48,596 bases of DNA from Chloroflexota bacterium (GCA_009840575.1 VXNO01000043.1:1-48596), one strand, 5' to 3'; shown: positions 34,920 through 44,218, numbered from the stretch's first letter. Notes: a model not told the origin generated them from the sequence alone. Made by a program: numbers and translations.

Positions 34920-35692
34920 TTTTCAGTCCTGTTTTCAGAATCGTGGATATATTGCTGATAATAAGGCAGCATGAATGGTTTGCGTCGCCCTTTGAAATGC
35001 AGCGCCGCCGCGTCTGGGTACTGCCCGACCATGTCGGCTGCCCGCCGAGTAGAGAAGTTGTAGCGCGCGCAGGGCAAAAAACGTACAGCCAAGCCAGCCA
35101 GGCAGCAGCCGAAGCAGTCGTCCCGCGCGAAGTCGACCTCGCTGAAGAGTTCACGCAGGGCATCCTGGTCGCCGCCCCAAACGCCGCTCTGCTCGTCCGC
35201 CAGCAGGAAGCGCCGCAGCCATAACTCATGAAAAGCAGCCGCCACCGTCAGGTAGCAGCCATGCGCGAAGTTGATGCCCGCGTTGATGGGCCACTTGCGC
35301 TCGTCGCGATAAGTCAGCGCTACGGCAAATTCCTCCGCGAAGACATGCCCCAGGTCGCCGTTGATCAAGATGTCGTTATCCAAAAAGATGACATGCCCGC
35401 TGGCTTCGCGCAGGTAAGCAAGCCAGGCTCTTGCGCGCGCGAGCATAGGCGCTTTTTTATCCAGTGGCAGCCGCCGGATCTCGGCATTTGTCCCGGGCGG
35501 AAAATGCGTGTGTTGGTCGCTGAGGATGACTCGCCCGCAGCCGGGATGAAAATGCCGCGCCGAAGCGAACATGGTCTGGATGAAGCAATGCGGCTCGGTA
35601 ACGGTGATGGTCGATGTCGTCTGGTGGATGCGCTGCATGGTCGCCGCGCTGACATCCATATAAAAGGCGACAAAAGTGATGCGTTCAGTCAA
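34916..35692 (-). CDS. GT-A-type glycosyltransferase-like protein within the catabolic operon
   Basis: A 258-residue nucleotide-diphospho-sugar transferase-like protein. VIFLDNDILING carries the DxD-type metal motif. INAGINFAHG, GVWGGDQDALRELF and the terminal LHFKGRRK fit GT8/GT77-like patterns. The start is probably TTG 35692, which overlaps the tarD stop (TTTGACTGA) and has GGAG upstream. The next methionine lies 11 codons in. A glycosyltransferase in the middle of a degradation operon is odd. A role in storage, modification or a side reaction is possible. Family membership is moderately sure and function is unknown. Confidence 0.65.
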   Translation of the reverse strand: MTERITFVAFYMDVSAATMQRIHQTTSTITVTEPHCFIQTMFASARHFHPGCGRVILSDQHTHFPPGTNAEIRRLPLDKKAPMLARARAWLAYLREASGHVIFLDNDILINGDLGHVFAEEFAVALTYRDERKWPINAGINFAHGCYLTVAAAFHELWLRRFLLADEQSGVWGGDQDALRELFSEVDFARDDCFGCCLAGLAVRFLPCARYNFSTRRAADMVGQYPDAAALHFKGRRKPFMLPYYQQYIHDSENRTEK

Positions 35693-36851
35693 AGAGTCGC
35701 TCCAACTCGGGTAGCAAATCGGCTTTGAGTTCCATGCCGATGCCGGGCGTCTGCGGCGGTTGGATGCGCCCGTCCCGCACCGGAATGTCATCGCCAAAGC
35801 CGCCAAAAGGCTGGAAGACATGCGGGTAGGATTCGTTGCCATACAAGCCCAGCCCAGCCGCGATGTGCAGCGCGAACTGGTGCCCGCCGTGCGGGATGCA
35901 GCCCCGCGCCGACCAGCCATGCTCCGCCAGCATATCCAACGTGCGCAGGTATTCGACCAAGCCATAACTCAAGACCGGGTCCATCTGCAAGAAGTCGCGC
36001 TCGGGGCGCAAGCCGCCATAATGGATGAGGTTCTGCGCGTCTATGGTCGAAAACAGATTTTCGCCCGTAGCCAGCGGCAAGCTCGTAACGCTGGCCAGCG
36101 CGGCATTCAAGCGATAATCCAGCGGGTCGCCCGGTTCTTCGTACCAAAATAAATCGTAGGCTTCCAGCGCCTCGGCATAAGCAAGCGCCTGCTTAAGGCT
36201 GAAGCGCCCGTTGGCATCGACAGCCAGCGCGGCTGCTTCGCCAAGCACAGCCAGCGCGGCTTCAATGCGGCGGCAGTCTTCCGCCAGCGATGCGCCGCCA
36301 ATCTTGATTTTGACCGTGTTGTAGCCCATGTCGAGGTAGCTTTTGACTTCGTCTTGCAGCGCGCCCAAGTCTTTGCCGGGGTAATAATAACCGCCCGCCG
36401 CATACACGAAGACATCTTCGTCAACCGCGCCGCCGCGGTAACGGTGTCCCAGCAGCCGATACAGCGGCAGCCCTTCGATCTTGGCGACCAAATCCCAAAG
36501 CGCCATATCCAGCACGCCCACCGCCACTGACCGTTCGCCATGCCCGCCCGGCTTCTCGTTTGCCATCATGATGTCCCAGGCTTTGGCGGGGTCGAAGCTC
36601 GCCCCATCGTCCGTCAATAGCGCGGCCGGCGGCGCATGGAGCAAACGCGGGATGAAGCGCTCGCGCAGTAGCCCGCTCTGGGAATAGCGTCCGTTGGAAT
36701 TGAATCCATAGCCGATTAGCGGCTTGCCATCCCGAAGGATATCGCTGCGGATGCCCACCACCGAGACCGTCATCTGCGAAAAGTCGATGAAGGCATTGCG
36801 GATGTCGGACTTGATCGGCACAACCCGCTCGGCGATGGCGGTGATTTTCAT
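35685..36851 (-). CDS. D(-)-tartrate dehydratase-like enolase-superfamily enzyme
   Basis: A 388-residue mandelate-racemase/enolase-superfamily acid-sugar dehydratase. Its sequence closely follows the D-tartrate dehydratase pattern as remembered: PIKSDIRNAFIDFSQMT, GYGFNSNGRY, NEKPGGHGERSVAVG, VYAAGGYYYPGK and CIPHGGHQ. Catalytic lysines lie in VKIKIGG, metal ligands in LAVDANG, YEEPGD and ATGENLF. D-tartrate dehydratase (EC 4.2.1.81) yields oxaloacetate. Related acid sugars remain possible. The ATG at 36851 was chosen because the family N-terminus begins there. The aldolase gene lies 43 bases upstream. Confidence 0.83.
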   Translation of the reverse strand: MKITAIAERVVPIKSDIRNAFIDFSQMTVSVVGIRSDILRDGKPLIGYGFNSNGRYSQSGLLRERFIPRLLHAPPAALLTDDGASFDPAKAWDIMMANEKPGGHGERSVAVGVLDMALWDLVAKIEGLPLYRLLGHRYRGGAVDEDVFVYAAGGYYYPGKDLGALQDEVKSYLDMGYNTVKIKIGGASLAEDCRRIEAALAVLGEAAALAVDANGRFSLKQALAYAEALEAYDLFWYEEPGDPLDYRLNAALASVTSLPLATGENLFSTIDAQNLIHYGGLRPERDFLQMDPVLSYGLVEYLRTLDMLAEHGWSARGCIPHGGHQFALHIAAGLGLYGNESYPHVFQPFGGFGDDIPVRDGRIQPPQTPGIGMELKADLLPELERLFD

Positions 36852-36894
36852 GGCGCGCGCCCCCATTCCAGCGCGGTCTGCAAGTAAACGTTGC

Positions 36895-37818
36895 TCAGAC
36901 GCCGCGGGCAAAGCTGATGCCGACGAAAGGATTTTCACGCGCGATATAGTCGTCCAGTATGGATGTATCGCGCTGGAAAAAACCCTGGGCGGCAGGGGCG
37001 CGGCTGTAGGCATGAATTGGCAAGCCACGCCGCGTCAGGATGTGTTTGGCGCTGGCGGGGAAGCCATGCGCGACCATCACATCGTAGAAAGCCAGCAACG
37101 CCTCTTGAGCCGCGACCCGCACTTCCGCCGGCAGCGACAAATCGCAGACCTGGGCGCATAGCTCAGGCGCGACAATCGGCATCCAGCCACAGAATCCACA
37201 GCCGCCCGCATCCATAGAAGCCGGCAGCATTCCCAAATTGGCTTGATAGATTTTGAGCGGGCTGCCGGCGCTGGCTGCAACTTTGGCGCGGAAAGCCTCC
37301 ATCTGGCGGCTGGTCTCTTTCATGAAGAAATAACGACCGCTGGCTGCGGCGGCTCCTACTTCCGCTGGCATAAGCAGCCGGTGCTCTGGCTCGGGCAGTT
37401 CATAGATGCCCAGCCGCACATGCGTCGGCACGATATGCGCGATTTCTAACAGTTGCGCGCCCAGGTTGTCCGCGCTGGGCAGCAGTGAAAGCGCCACCAC
37501 CACGACATCCGTGCCCTGTTCATAGATGCGCTGCAGGCTGCGCGCTTGCTCTGCTAATGTCGCGCCGAAGTTGCCGACTGTCGCCAGGGTCATGCTTCCA
37601 CGCGGGCGCTGCGCGACATACTGCGCGACTCGGCGGCGTTCCGCGTCATCCAACAGCAGCACTTCACTGGCTTGCCCCAGCGCCAGGACGCCCGGCAAAT
37701 CCAGCGCGGCATAGAAATCCAGCATAGCGCCCATCGCCTTCAGGTCGAGCTTGTCGTCCTCGTCAAAGGCGGTCAGCAGGATGGGCATCCCGCCATCGCG
37801 CAGGCAAAACTCTGGCAT
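36895..37818 (-). CDS. DHDPS-family aldolase/dehydratase
   Basis: A 307-residue TIM-barrel lyase of the DapA/NAL superfamily. The Schiff-base lysine is in FFMKETS. GVLALGQASEVLLLDDAER corresponds to the GTTGE-LT-E region of DapA, but with changed residues, which argues against true DapA. Such proteins often cleave or dehydrate 2-keto-3-deoxy acids made by enolase-family dehydratases, the likely role here. AAGGAGAG precedes the ATG at 37818. It is the first gene of the leftward set. Confidence 0.85.
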   Translation of the reverse strand: MPEFCLRDGGMPILLTAFDEDDKLDLKAMGAMLDFYAALDLPGVLALGQASEVLLLDDAERRRVAQYVAQRPRGSMTLATVGNFGATLAEQARSLQRIYEQGTDVVVVALSLLPSADNLGAQLLEIAHIVPTHVRLGIYELPEPEHRLLMPAEVGAAAASGRYFFMKETSRQMEAFRAKVAASAGSPLKIYQANLGMLPASMDAGGCGFCGWMPIVAPELCAQVCDLSLPAEVRVAAQEALLAFYDVMVAHGFPASAKHILTRRGLPIHAYSRAPAAQGFFQRDTSILDDYIARENPFVGISFARGV

Positions 37819-38012
37819 GGCAACTCTCCTTAGTCTTCGGGCGATGATGCCAAGAGTTTACCCGCAATAGGCAAATGAAAACAAAAGCCAATTTTCAGCG
37901 CGCCCAATTTTTGTATTTTTTGCAAGTTGGATAAGATATCTGTGGCTTCATTCCGACCCAGCCACAGTGGCCGCGTGGCGCATTGTTCCTAACCCCATAC
38001 TGGAGGAAAGCT
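37819..38012. promoter_or_regulatory. AT-rich divergent intergenic control region
   Basis: A 194-base region separates the leftward aldolase from the rightward binding-protein gene. It is far richer in A and T than its flanks around 37870-37940. Poly-T tracts (TTTTTGTATTTTTTGCAAG) and ATAAGATATC are visible. On the minus strand TTGTTT and TAAACT are 18 bases apart, a weak promoter. I expect promoters for both operons and a site for the MocR-type regulator, but no operator is proven. Confidence 0.4.
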
Positions 38013-39629
38013 ATGACTCGAAAAATGCTTTGTATGCTGCTTGTCGGGCTGCTATTGCTGCTCGGCGTGACGGGCGCGCTGGCGCAAGACCAGGAGTTGC
38101 GCATCGCTACCGGCTCGTCCGGTGTGGCCAACTTCAGCTTCCAAATCCTCTCGGCGGGTGGCGACCAGCAAAACTGGATTACTTTCCAGTCCGTGCCGCC
38201 GCTCTACTTTGATGTCGACTTCAACTTGCAGACTGGCTACTTCAACGACTGGTCAAAGAGCGATGACAGCAAGAGCTGGACGTTCACTGTCGACCCCGCC
38301 GCGCGCTGGTCGGATGGCGCATCCATCACCGCGCAGCAGGTCATTGACTCCTGGCAGGTGCAAGCCGCGCCATTGAACAGCGTCGGGCGCATCCGCACCT
38401 ACCTGGGCAATGTGGTTGGCTTCGCCGATGCGCGCGAGATGGCGGCTGAAGATGCCATGACCGTCGAGGTCAGCGGTCTCTCCGCGCCCGATGAGTCGAC
38501 TGTCGCGGTCGAGCTGGTGCTGCCCGACCCGATCTTCTTCTGGCGCATCGCTACCGCGCACATGGCAATCGCCCGCGCCGAAGATGTGCTCGAACATGGC
38601 TTCAACGAATTCTGGAAGCCGGAGAACAACCCCATCGTCAATGGTCCTTTCATCCTCACCAGCTTTGATGCCGACAACCAAACGGCGGAGATGACCCCCA
38701 ACCCCGAATGGTGGAAGGATGGTCCGCTGCTGGACAAGGTCAGCTTCATGTTTGTAACCGACCAGACGACCGTCGGCGCGATGGCTTTGAATGACCAGAT
38801 TGACGCCAGCCTGGCTGCGGCGCCGTCGGTGATGCGCGCGCAGATGCCCGATTACTTCCGCCAGTTTGACGCCATCGGCTTCAATACCTTCTGGATGCAG
38901 CCAACGCGCGAGCCGACCAGCGACCCCCATGTGCGCGAGGCTTTGATCAAATCGGTCGACTGGAACGCCGTCTTCCAAGCCGCCTTCCCGATCGAAGGCA
39001 GCGGCGTTATGACAACGCAGACCCTGGACGACATCGTAACCTGCCAGAACCCGGACGCGACCGGCTACCCCTATGATGTCGAAGCCGCGCAAGCCGCCCT
39101 CGCCGCATCCAGCTATGGCAGCGCCGAGAACTTGCCGAAACTGCGCGTAACCCCGCGCGGCAGCAACGAGTTCAACAACCGCGCGCTGACAGCCGTCATC
39201 GAATTCTGGCGGCAGAACCTGGGCATCGAAAATGTTGAGTTCCAGCAGGACCCCAACAGCTTCGGCGATGATTACGACAAGATCAACCTGAGCCGCGACG
39301 ATGTGGTCATCCGCTTCCCCGATGCCGCTACCTATATGTGGGCGGCTGGGCACTCGGCGGGACCGGTTGCCGGCAGTTCCATGCTCGGCGGCTATTACAA
39401 CGAAGCGCTGGAGGCGGCGGTCGACGAAGCGCTGACCCTGGCACCCGATGACCCGCGGCGCTGTGAGCTGGCGCTCGAGGCGCAGGAGCACTACGAGGGC
39501 GACTATGTCATCATGCACTTCGGCAAGCCGCTGCGCACCGCCAATGCCCGCGAACATGTCAAAGAATACTACAGCGGTCCCGATGTGAGCGTCATCGAAC
39601 CCTGGAAGATCTACATCGAACGGATGTAA
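38013..39629 (+). CDS. ABC transporter substrate-binding protein, family 5
   Basis: A 538-residue family 5 (peptide/nickel/oligosaccharide) extracellular binding protein. A signal peptide covers about residues 1-25 (LLVGLLLLLGVTGALAQ). The family pattern includes ARWSDGASITAQQVIDSW, NPIVNGPFILTSF, EWWKDGPLLDKVSF and REALIKSVDW. Such proteins can bind peptides or oligosaccharides. Given the lyase neighbours, pectin-derived oligosaccharides are the likely ligand. GGAGGAAAG lies just upstream of the ATG at 38013. Confidence 0.92.
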   Translation: MTRKMLCMLLVGLLLLLGVTGALAQDQELRIATGSSGVANFSFQILSAGGDQQNWITFQSVPPLYFDVDFNLQTGYFNDWSKSDDSKSWTFTVDPAARWSDGASITAQQVIDSWQVQAAPLNSVGRIRTYLGNVVGFADAREMAAEDAMTVEVSGLSAPDESTVAVELVLPDPIFFWRIATAHMAIARAEDVLEHGFNEFWKPENNPIVNGPFILTSFDADNQTAEMTPNPEWWKDGPLLDKVSFMFVTDQTTVGAMALNDQIDASLAAAPSVMRAQMPDYFRQFDAIGFNTFWMQPTREPTSDPHVREALIKSVDWNAVFQAAFPIEGSGVMTTQTLDDIVTCQNPDATGYPYDVEAAQAALAASSYGSAENLPKLRVTPRGSNEFNNRALTAVIEFWRQNLGIENVEFQQDPNSFGDDYDKINLSRDDVVIRFPDAATYMWAAGHSAGPVAGSSMLGGYYNEALEAAVDEALTLAPDDPRRCELALEAQEHYEGDYVIMHFGKPLRTANAREHVKEYYSGPDVSVIEPWKIYIERM

Positions 39630-39662
39630 GCGGGAAAGCAATCCCTTTCACCAGAAAGGATT

Positions 39663-39735
39663 GCAGGGGCGGCACTTGCGTCGCCCGTCAATATCCTCTT
39701 TTCAGCAGTGGGCGGCCCAAGGGTCGCCCCTACAT
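39663..39735. repeat. GGGGCGG...CGCCC intergenic repeat pair
   Basis: Two short hairpin modules (GGGGCGGCACTTGCGTCGCCC and GGGCGGCCC/GGGTCGCCCC) end in CCTACAT. They lie between the binding-protein and permease genes, as in the 17251-17388 region. Members of the GTAGGGGCG family. Confidence 0.55.
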
Positions 39736-39779
39736 GCAGCGGAAGTCAGTCGCAAGCTGAAAGACACTAGGAATCCGCT

Positions 39780-40730
39780 ATGGCAACCTTCCTGCTAATT
39801 CGCCTCTTGCGCTGGTCGGTTGGGCTGCTGCTCATCCTCTTCATCGCCTATGCCATGATGTATTACGGCGCGGGCGACCCCATCCGCATGATGTTCATAC
39901 AAGGCGAAGACTTCGACAGCGAAGACGAAGTTGTCATGCTGGCGCTGCGCAAGAAGTACGGCTTGGACGACCCCTTCCTGGTGCAATTCGGCAATTACCT
40001 GAACAACTTGCTGCAAGGCGATTGGGGTCGCTCGATCCGCTTGCAGGTCGACCGTCCGGTGCTGGAGATCGTGCAATTCCGCCTGCCGATTTCCATGCAA
40101 CTGGGCTTCGCCGCGACTGTCATCGGCGCGGTGGCGGGCATTGGCTTGGGCATACTCTCCGCGCTATATCACAATCGCTGGCAAGACCGGCTGACGATCA
40201 GCAGCGTCTTGTTCATCAACGGGATTCCGTCCTTTGTCATCGTGCCGATGCTGCTGTACCTGCTGGTATTGGAGCTTAAATTGATTGATGTGCCTTATGG
40301 CTGGCATGGCGTATTTCATGTTGACGCCATGTTGCCCATCGCGGTCATATCGATCGGCGTCCTGCCTATCGTCGTCCGCCAGACGCGCTCCGCCATGCTG
40401 GAGGTCAAGAGCCAGCTCTATGTGCGCACCGCGCGCGCCAAAGGCATGCCGGAATCACGCATTATCCTGCGGCACATGCTGCGCCCGGTCTTGACGCCGG
40501 TGGCGACCACGTTGGGCCTCATCATGATCAGCCTCATCAACGGCTCGCTATTTGTGGAATATATCTTGAATATCCAGGGTTTCGGCTTGTTAACCATCGA
40601 AGGCATCAAAAAGGTCGATTATCCCATCATCATGGCGGTGGTGGTCGTCGGCACTTTGATCATTTTTGTGAGCAACTTTTTGGTCGATATCATTTATCCC
40701 ATCCTGGATCCGCGGGTGCGGGCGCAATGA
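39780..40730 (+). CDS. ABC transporter permease, DppB type
   Basis: A 316-residue DppB/OppB-type permease with about six membrane segments, starting RLLRWSVGLLLILFIAYAMM. The large extracellular loop carries KYGLDDPFLVQFGNYL and GDWGRSI. The coupling loop YVRTARAKGMPESRIILRH precedes ALTPV-type residues. It would form a heterodimer with the next gene's product. Its stop overlaps that gene's ATG by 4 bases. The start at 39780 follows an AAGACACTAGGAATCC leader with a weak AGGAA. Confidence 0.92.
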   Translation: MATFLLIRLLRWSVGLLLILFIAYAMMYYGAGDPIRMMFIQGEDFDSEDEVVMLALRKKYGLDDPFLVQFGNYLNNLLQGDWGRSIRLQVDRPVLEIVQFRLPISMQLGFAATVIGAVAGIGLGILSALYHNRWQDRLTISSVLFINGIPSFVIVPMLLYLLVLELKLIDVPYGWHGVFHVDAMLPIAVISIGVLPIVVRQTRSAMLEVKSQLYVRTARAKGMPESRIILRHMLRPVLTPVATTLGLIMISLINGSLFVEYILNIQGFGLLTIEGIKKVDYPIIMAVVVVGTLIIFVSNFLVDIIYPILDPRVRAQ

Positions 40731-41710
40731 CAGGCGCGGCGGCAGGGGCAAGGGTCTCGCGAGTCGTCGATGACGGCAGCATTACCATTGGCGAACAACG
40801 CAACCTGTGGCAAGACGCGGCGCGGCGCTTCCGCAGGAATTGGCTGGCTGTCGGCGGGTTGGTGGTGGTGGCCTGCTTCCTCGTGCTCGCTACGATTGGC
40901 CCGCGAATCGCGCCTTACGACTTCCTCGAACAAAACATAATGAAAGCCTTCCAGGGTCCATCGGCAGAGCACTTCCTGGGCACGGACGACCTGGGGCGCG
41001 ATATCTTCAGCCGTATGCTGCATGGCGCGCGCACCGCCGCATTGGTCGCCTTCTCCACCACCGCCATCAGCCTCTTTATCGGTGCCCTGGTCGGGGCTTG
41101 GTCGGGCATTCGCGGCGGGCTGGCGGACGAATTCCTGATGTGGATCAGCGATTTGATCCAAGCCATGCCCGGCTTGCTGCTGGTCATCCTCATCAACACC
41201 ACCCTGCGCCGCCCAATTGTCAACTGGTTCGACACCCTATACGAGCAGACCAGGAATCCCTTCTTTCTGAATACATTGTGGCTGGATTATGCGCTGGTCT
41301 TCAGCGCGCTAGCTTTGATTGGCTGGCCCGGGCTGGCGCGCCTCGTCCGCGGGCAGGTACTGAGCATCAACGAAGAAGATTATGTGCTGGCGGCGCGGGC
41401 GCTTGGCGCATCAGAATGGCATATCATGCTGCGGCATGTCATCCCTAACGCGCTGGGACCCTTGATTGTGGCGGTGACAGCGGGTATGGGCGGCGCTATA
41501 TTTCTCGAAGCTGGCTTGAGCTTTCTGGGCATCGGCATCCAGCCACCCAACGCCAGTTGGGGCTCCATGCTGGAAGAAGGGCGGCGCTATTGGCAGATCT
41601 TCCCGCATTTGATGCTCATCCCAGCCGTGACAATCGGTATTGTCCAGGTGGCATTCGTCTTCCTGGGCGATGGCTTGAACGACGCCCTTGACCCGCGCCG
41701 CACTACCTGA
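40727..41710 (+). CDS. ABC transporter permease, DppC type
   Basis: A 327-residue DppC/OppC-type permease. LGTDDLGRDIFSRMLHGART is the family signature near residues 83-103. The coupling loop is YVLAARALGASEWHIMLRH followed by PNALGP. FLEAGLSFLGIGIQPPNASWGSML is the conserved C-terminal stretch. It is translationally coupled to the DppB-type gene. No DppD or DppF ATPase gene follows. The pair must borrow ATPases encoded elsewhere. Confidence 0.92.
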   Translation: MTGAAAGARVSRVVDDGSITIGEQRNLWQDAARRFRRNWLAVGGLVVVACFLVLATIGPRIAPYDFLEQNIMKAFQGPSAEHFLGTDDLGRDIFSRMLHGARTAALVAFSTTAISLFIGALVGAWSGIRGGLADEFLMWISDLIQAMPGLLLVILINTTLRRPIVNWFDTLYEQTRNPFFLNTLWLDYALVFSALALIGWPGLARLVRGQVLSINEEDYVLAARALGASEWHIMLRHVIPNALGPLIVAVTAGMGGAIFLEAGLSFLGIGIQPPNASWGSMLEEGRRYWQIFPHLMLIPAVTIGIVQVAFVFLGDGLNDALDPRRTT

Positions 41711-41748
41711 GCAGGCGCGTATGGAAACTGCCAACACAGAGGAATGGC

Positions 41749-41763
41749 GTAGAGGCGAGGCGG
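41749..41763. repeat. Dispersed repeat word GTAGAGGCGAGGCGG
   Basis: Exact second copy of the word at 4005-4019. It lies in the 123-base gap between the DppC-type and aldolase genes, followed by a diverged tail. No gene is seen in the gap. Confidence 0.5.
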
Positions 41764-41833
41764 CGAGGTGCCCGCAACGCATTGATTTGCAGGGACGAGC
41801 CAAAGATAATCATGCAACGAGAGGAAGGGATTC

Positions 41834-42781
41834 ATGTTCAATAAACCCTGGACGGGCGTGCTACCAGCCACGCTCTGCCCATTCAACAGCGACGACTCGC
41901 TAGACGAAAGCGGCTTGCGCGACTATGTGCGCTACCTGGCATCAGTGGACGGCGTGACGGGCTTGGTCTGCAACGGACATACCGGCGAGGTTATGTCCTT
42001 GCGCAATCACGAACGTGCCCGCGTAACCCAGATCATCGCCGAAACAGTCGGCGACCACGTCAAGGTTGTCTCCGGCGTCTGCGCCGAGGGCAGCGATGAA
42101 GCCATTGCCCAGGCGCTGGCTGCCAAAGAAGTCGGCGCGGATGCCATCCTGCTGATGCCGCCGCACCACTGGCTGCGCTTCGGACGCACCAGCGAAACCG
42201 CCGTCGGTTACTTCCAGGATGTGGCGGAAGGGGCGGATATCGACATCATTGTGCATCAATACCCCGCCTGGACGAAAGCGGGTTACAGCCTGGCGGAGAT
42301 GCTGGAGATGACCAAGATCGAGCGCGTCGTCAGCATAAAAATGGGCACGCGCGAGATGTCCCGCTGGGCTTATGACTATCGCAACCTCAAACAAGCCGCG
42401 CCCGATGTCAGCATCATCAGTTGCCAGGACGAGTACCTGCTGGTTACGCTCTTGGATGGGGCGGATGGCGCGCTGGTCGGTTTTGCCGGCTTCGTGCCTG
42501 AGCTGATTACAGCATTGGTACGCGCGGCGCTTTCGGGCGACCTGGAACAAGCCAATTTCCTGCAAGACAAGGTGCGCCCGCTTTCGCAAATCGTCTACCG
42601 CTTCGGCGAGCCTTCCAGCGATGCGCACCAGCGGATGAAATGCGCCATGACCTTGCTGGGCAAGTTCCCGTCCATGCACATGCGCCGCCCGCTGCGCCCG
42701 CTGCCACCGGCAGAAATCGCGCGCATCGCCCAAGAGCTGGAAGCGGCGGGCTTCGAAGTAGTAGCGAAGGCAGTTGCTTGA
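41834..42781 (+). CDS. Second DHDPS-family aldolase/dehydratase
   Basis: A 315-residue DapA/NAL-superfamily TIM barrel, not closely similar to the one at 36895. The Schiff-base lysine is in VVSIKMGT. CNGHTGEVMSL replaces the GTTGE motif, with the tyrosine of IIVHQYPAW as the likely proton donor. An acid-sugar (deoxy-keto) lyase role is likely in this context. GAGAGGAAGG precedes the ATG at 41834. Its stop abuts the start of the lyase-like gene. Confidence 0.88.
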   Translation: MFNKPWTGVLPATLCPFNSDDSLDESGLRDYVRYLASVDGVTGLVCNGHTGEVMSLRNHERARVTQIIAETVGDHVKVVSGVCAEGSDEAIAQALAAKEVGADAILLMPPHHWLRFGRTSETAVGYFQDVAEGADIDIIVHQYPAWTKAGYSLAEMLEMTKIERVVSIKMGTREMSRWAYDYRNLKQAAPDVSIISCQDEYLLVTLLDGADGALVGFAGFVPELITALVRAALSGDLEQANFLQDKVRPLSQIVYRFGEPSSDAHQRMKCAMTLLGKFPSMHMRRPLRPLPPAEIARIAQELEAAGFEVVAKAVA

Positions 42782-43891
42782 ATGGTGCGTGGCCGCAGCT
42801 ACCCGTCCGAGGCGCGCGTATTCCATGACGACAGAACGGGCGCGCGTATCCGCCAGGTTACCGACCAACCCAGCATCCATCATCATCCCTTCTTCTTCGT
42901 GCCCGCTTATGATGATGCCATGGCGCGGCTGGTCTTCGTCAGCCACCGCAGCGGACGCCCGGAAATCCACGCCGAAGACCGCGCCACCGGCAATATCGTG
43001 CAACTGACCGAGCGCGCCGGGCTGGCTGAGTATTCTGTTTACCCGTCTCACGATGGGCGCTGGGTCTATTTCACCGCCGGAACGGGCGCCTACCGCATCG
43101 ACACAGAAACGTTGCGCGAAGAGCAACTGCTTGATTTTGACGACGCGCGCCTACGCGAGTCGGGCATGGTCGCTGATGCCATGGGCACCACCGCGCTCAG
43201 CTTTGATGACCGCTATTGGGCGCTACGTTTCAGTCAAGGCGGGCGCGCCAACCTGGTCATCATCGATACCAACAGCGGCGCGAGCGAAGTCATCCTGCAA
43301 CGAGACACAATCGCCCATTTGATGTTCTGCCCCGACGACAGCGACCTGCTCTATTACGCGGGTCCTTTGACAGACCGCGTTTGGATCATTCAGCGCGATG
43401 GCAGCGGCAACCGGCGGCTCTATCAGCGGCAACCCGGCGAATGGATCACGCATGAGGTGTGGATCCCCGGCACGCGCGAATTGGCTTTTGTGGATTGGAA
43501 CAAAGGCATCCGCGCCATCCAAGTCGATACCGGCGCGGAGCGGCGCGTCACTTCATTCAACGCCTGGCACGCCATCTGCAATCCAACTGGCACGTTGATG
43601 GCGGCGGATACCAACTTCCCCGATATCGGCCTCCAACTATTCAATCCGCGCGATGGGCTTGGCGAACCCATGACGCTTTGTCATCCCCAAGCCAGCAACG
43701 CAGGCGCGCACTGGGCGGGCGCTTTTCCCTATGAGCAGGGTCCTATCGCCGTTTATGCGCCCCAGCACACACATCCGCATCCGTCGTTTTCGCCCGATAG
43801 CCAGCGCGTCGTCTTCACCAGCGACAGAACTGGCATGGCGCAAGTCTATGAAGTAGAAATACCGCGGCAGATGCAGCTTGGAGAGGGCTAG
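42782..43891 (+). CDS. Oligogalacturonate lyase-like protein (PL22 family)
   Basis: A 369-residue seven-bladed propeller protein without a signal peptide. In PL22 oligogalacturonate lyases Mn2+ is held by a Gln, two His in a Q-x-x-H-x-H pattern, and another His. Here APQHTHPHPSFSPD gives Gln, His and His at exactly that spacing, and NAWHAICN gives the fourth ligand. HHHPFFF near residue 33 is also family-like. It would cut unsaturated or saturated digalacturonate to 5-keto-4-deoxyuronate. The ATG directly follows the upstream stop. Confidence 0.85.
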   Translation: MVRGRSYPSEARVFHDDRTGARIRQVTDQPSIHHHPFFFVPAYDDAMARLVFVSHRSGRPEIHAEDRATGNIVQLTERAGLAEYSVYPSHDGRWVYFTAGTGAYRIDTETLREEQLLDFDDARLRESGMVADAMGTTALSFDDRYWALRFSQGGRANLVIIDTNSGASEVILQRDTIAHLMFCPDDSDLLYYAGPLTDRVWIIQRDGSGNRRLYQRQPGEWITHEVWIPGTRELAFVDWNKGIRAIQVDTGAERRVTSFNAWHAICNPTGTLMAADTNFPDIGLQLFNPRDGLGEPMTLCHPQASNAGAHWAGAFPYEQGPIAVYAPQHTHPHPSFSPDSQRVVFTSDRTGMAQVYEVEIPRQMQLGEG

Positions 43892-44109
43892 CTGCCCATG
43901 AGGCGTTCAATTAGCGCCAATTGCAGGTTATGAAGGTGTATGATGAGCCCGCCGAGCAAGCCGATTATGACGATGGCAACGCGATACAGGTCAGACTTTG
44001 TGGCAGTATGCTTGGACCGTTCCTCCAGCATCGCAATTCGCCCGTCGGTCGTCAAATTTGTATTTGGAGCCATTTGTTGCTGCCCAATTTGCGATTCGAG
44101 CGTGGCCAT
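43888..44109 (-). CDS. Small XhlA-like coiled-coil/membrane protein
   Basis: A 73-residue protein. A short coiled coil (GRIAMLEERSKHTATKSDL) leads into one membrane segment (YRVAIVIIGLLGGLIIHL). It resembles the protein at 11632-11973 in layout. Its 4-base overlap with the convergent PL22-like gene and its opposite direction show that it is not part of that operon. Function unknown. I see no phage context. Confidence 0.5.
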   Translation of the reverse strand: MATLESQIGQQQMAPNTNLTTDGRIAMLEERSKHTATKSDLYRVAIVIIGLLGGLIIHLHNLQLALIERLMGS

Positions 44110-44218
44110 TTGCCGCCCCCTTGGCTTCGATGCGCATCCATTGGCACAAATAATGTAACCTGCCAGCCAGTATCTGTCAACAGTAGCGAGTCAATACCGA
44201 CTCGAAGGAAGAGCAGCC

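Noticed and set aside
38253-39641. Long minus-strand frame opposite the family 5 binding-protein gene
   Set aside because: The plus-strand protein has a signal peptide and clear family motifs. The opposite frame has none.
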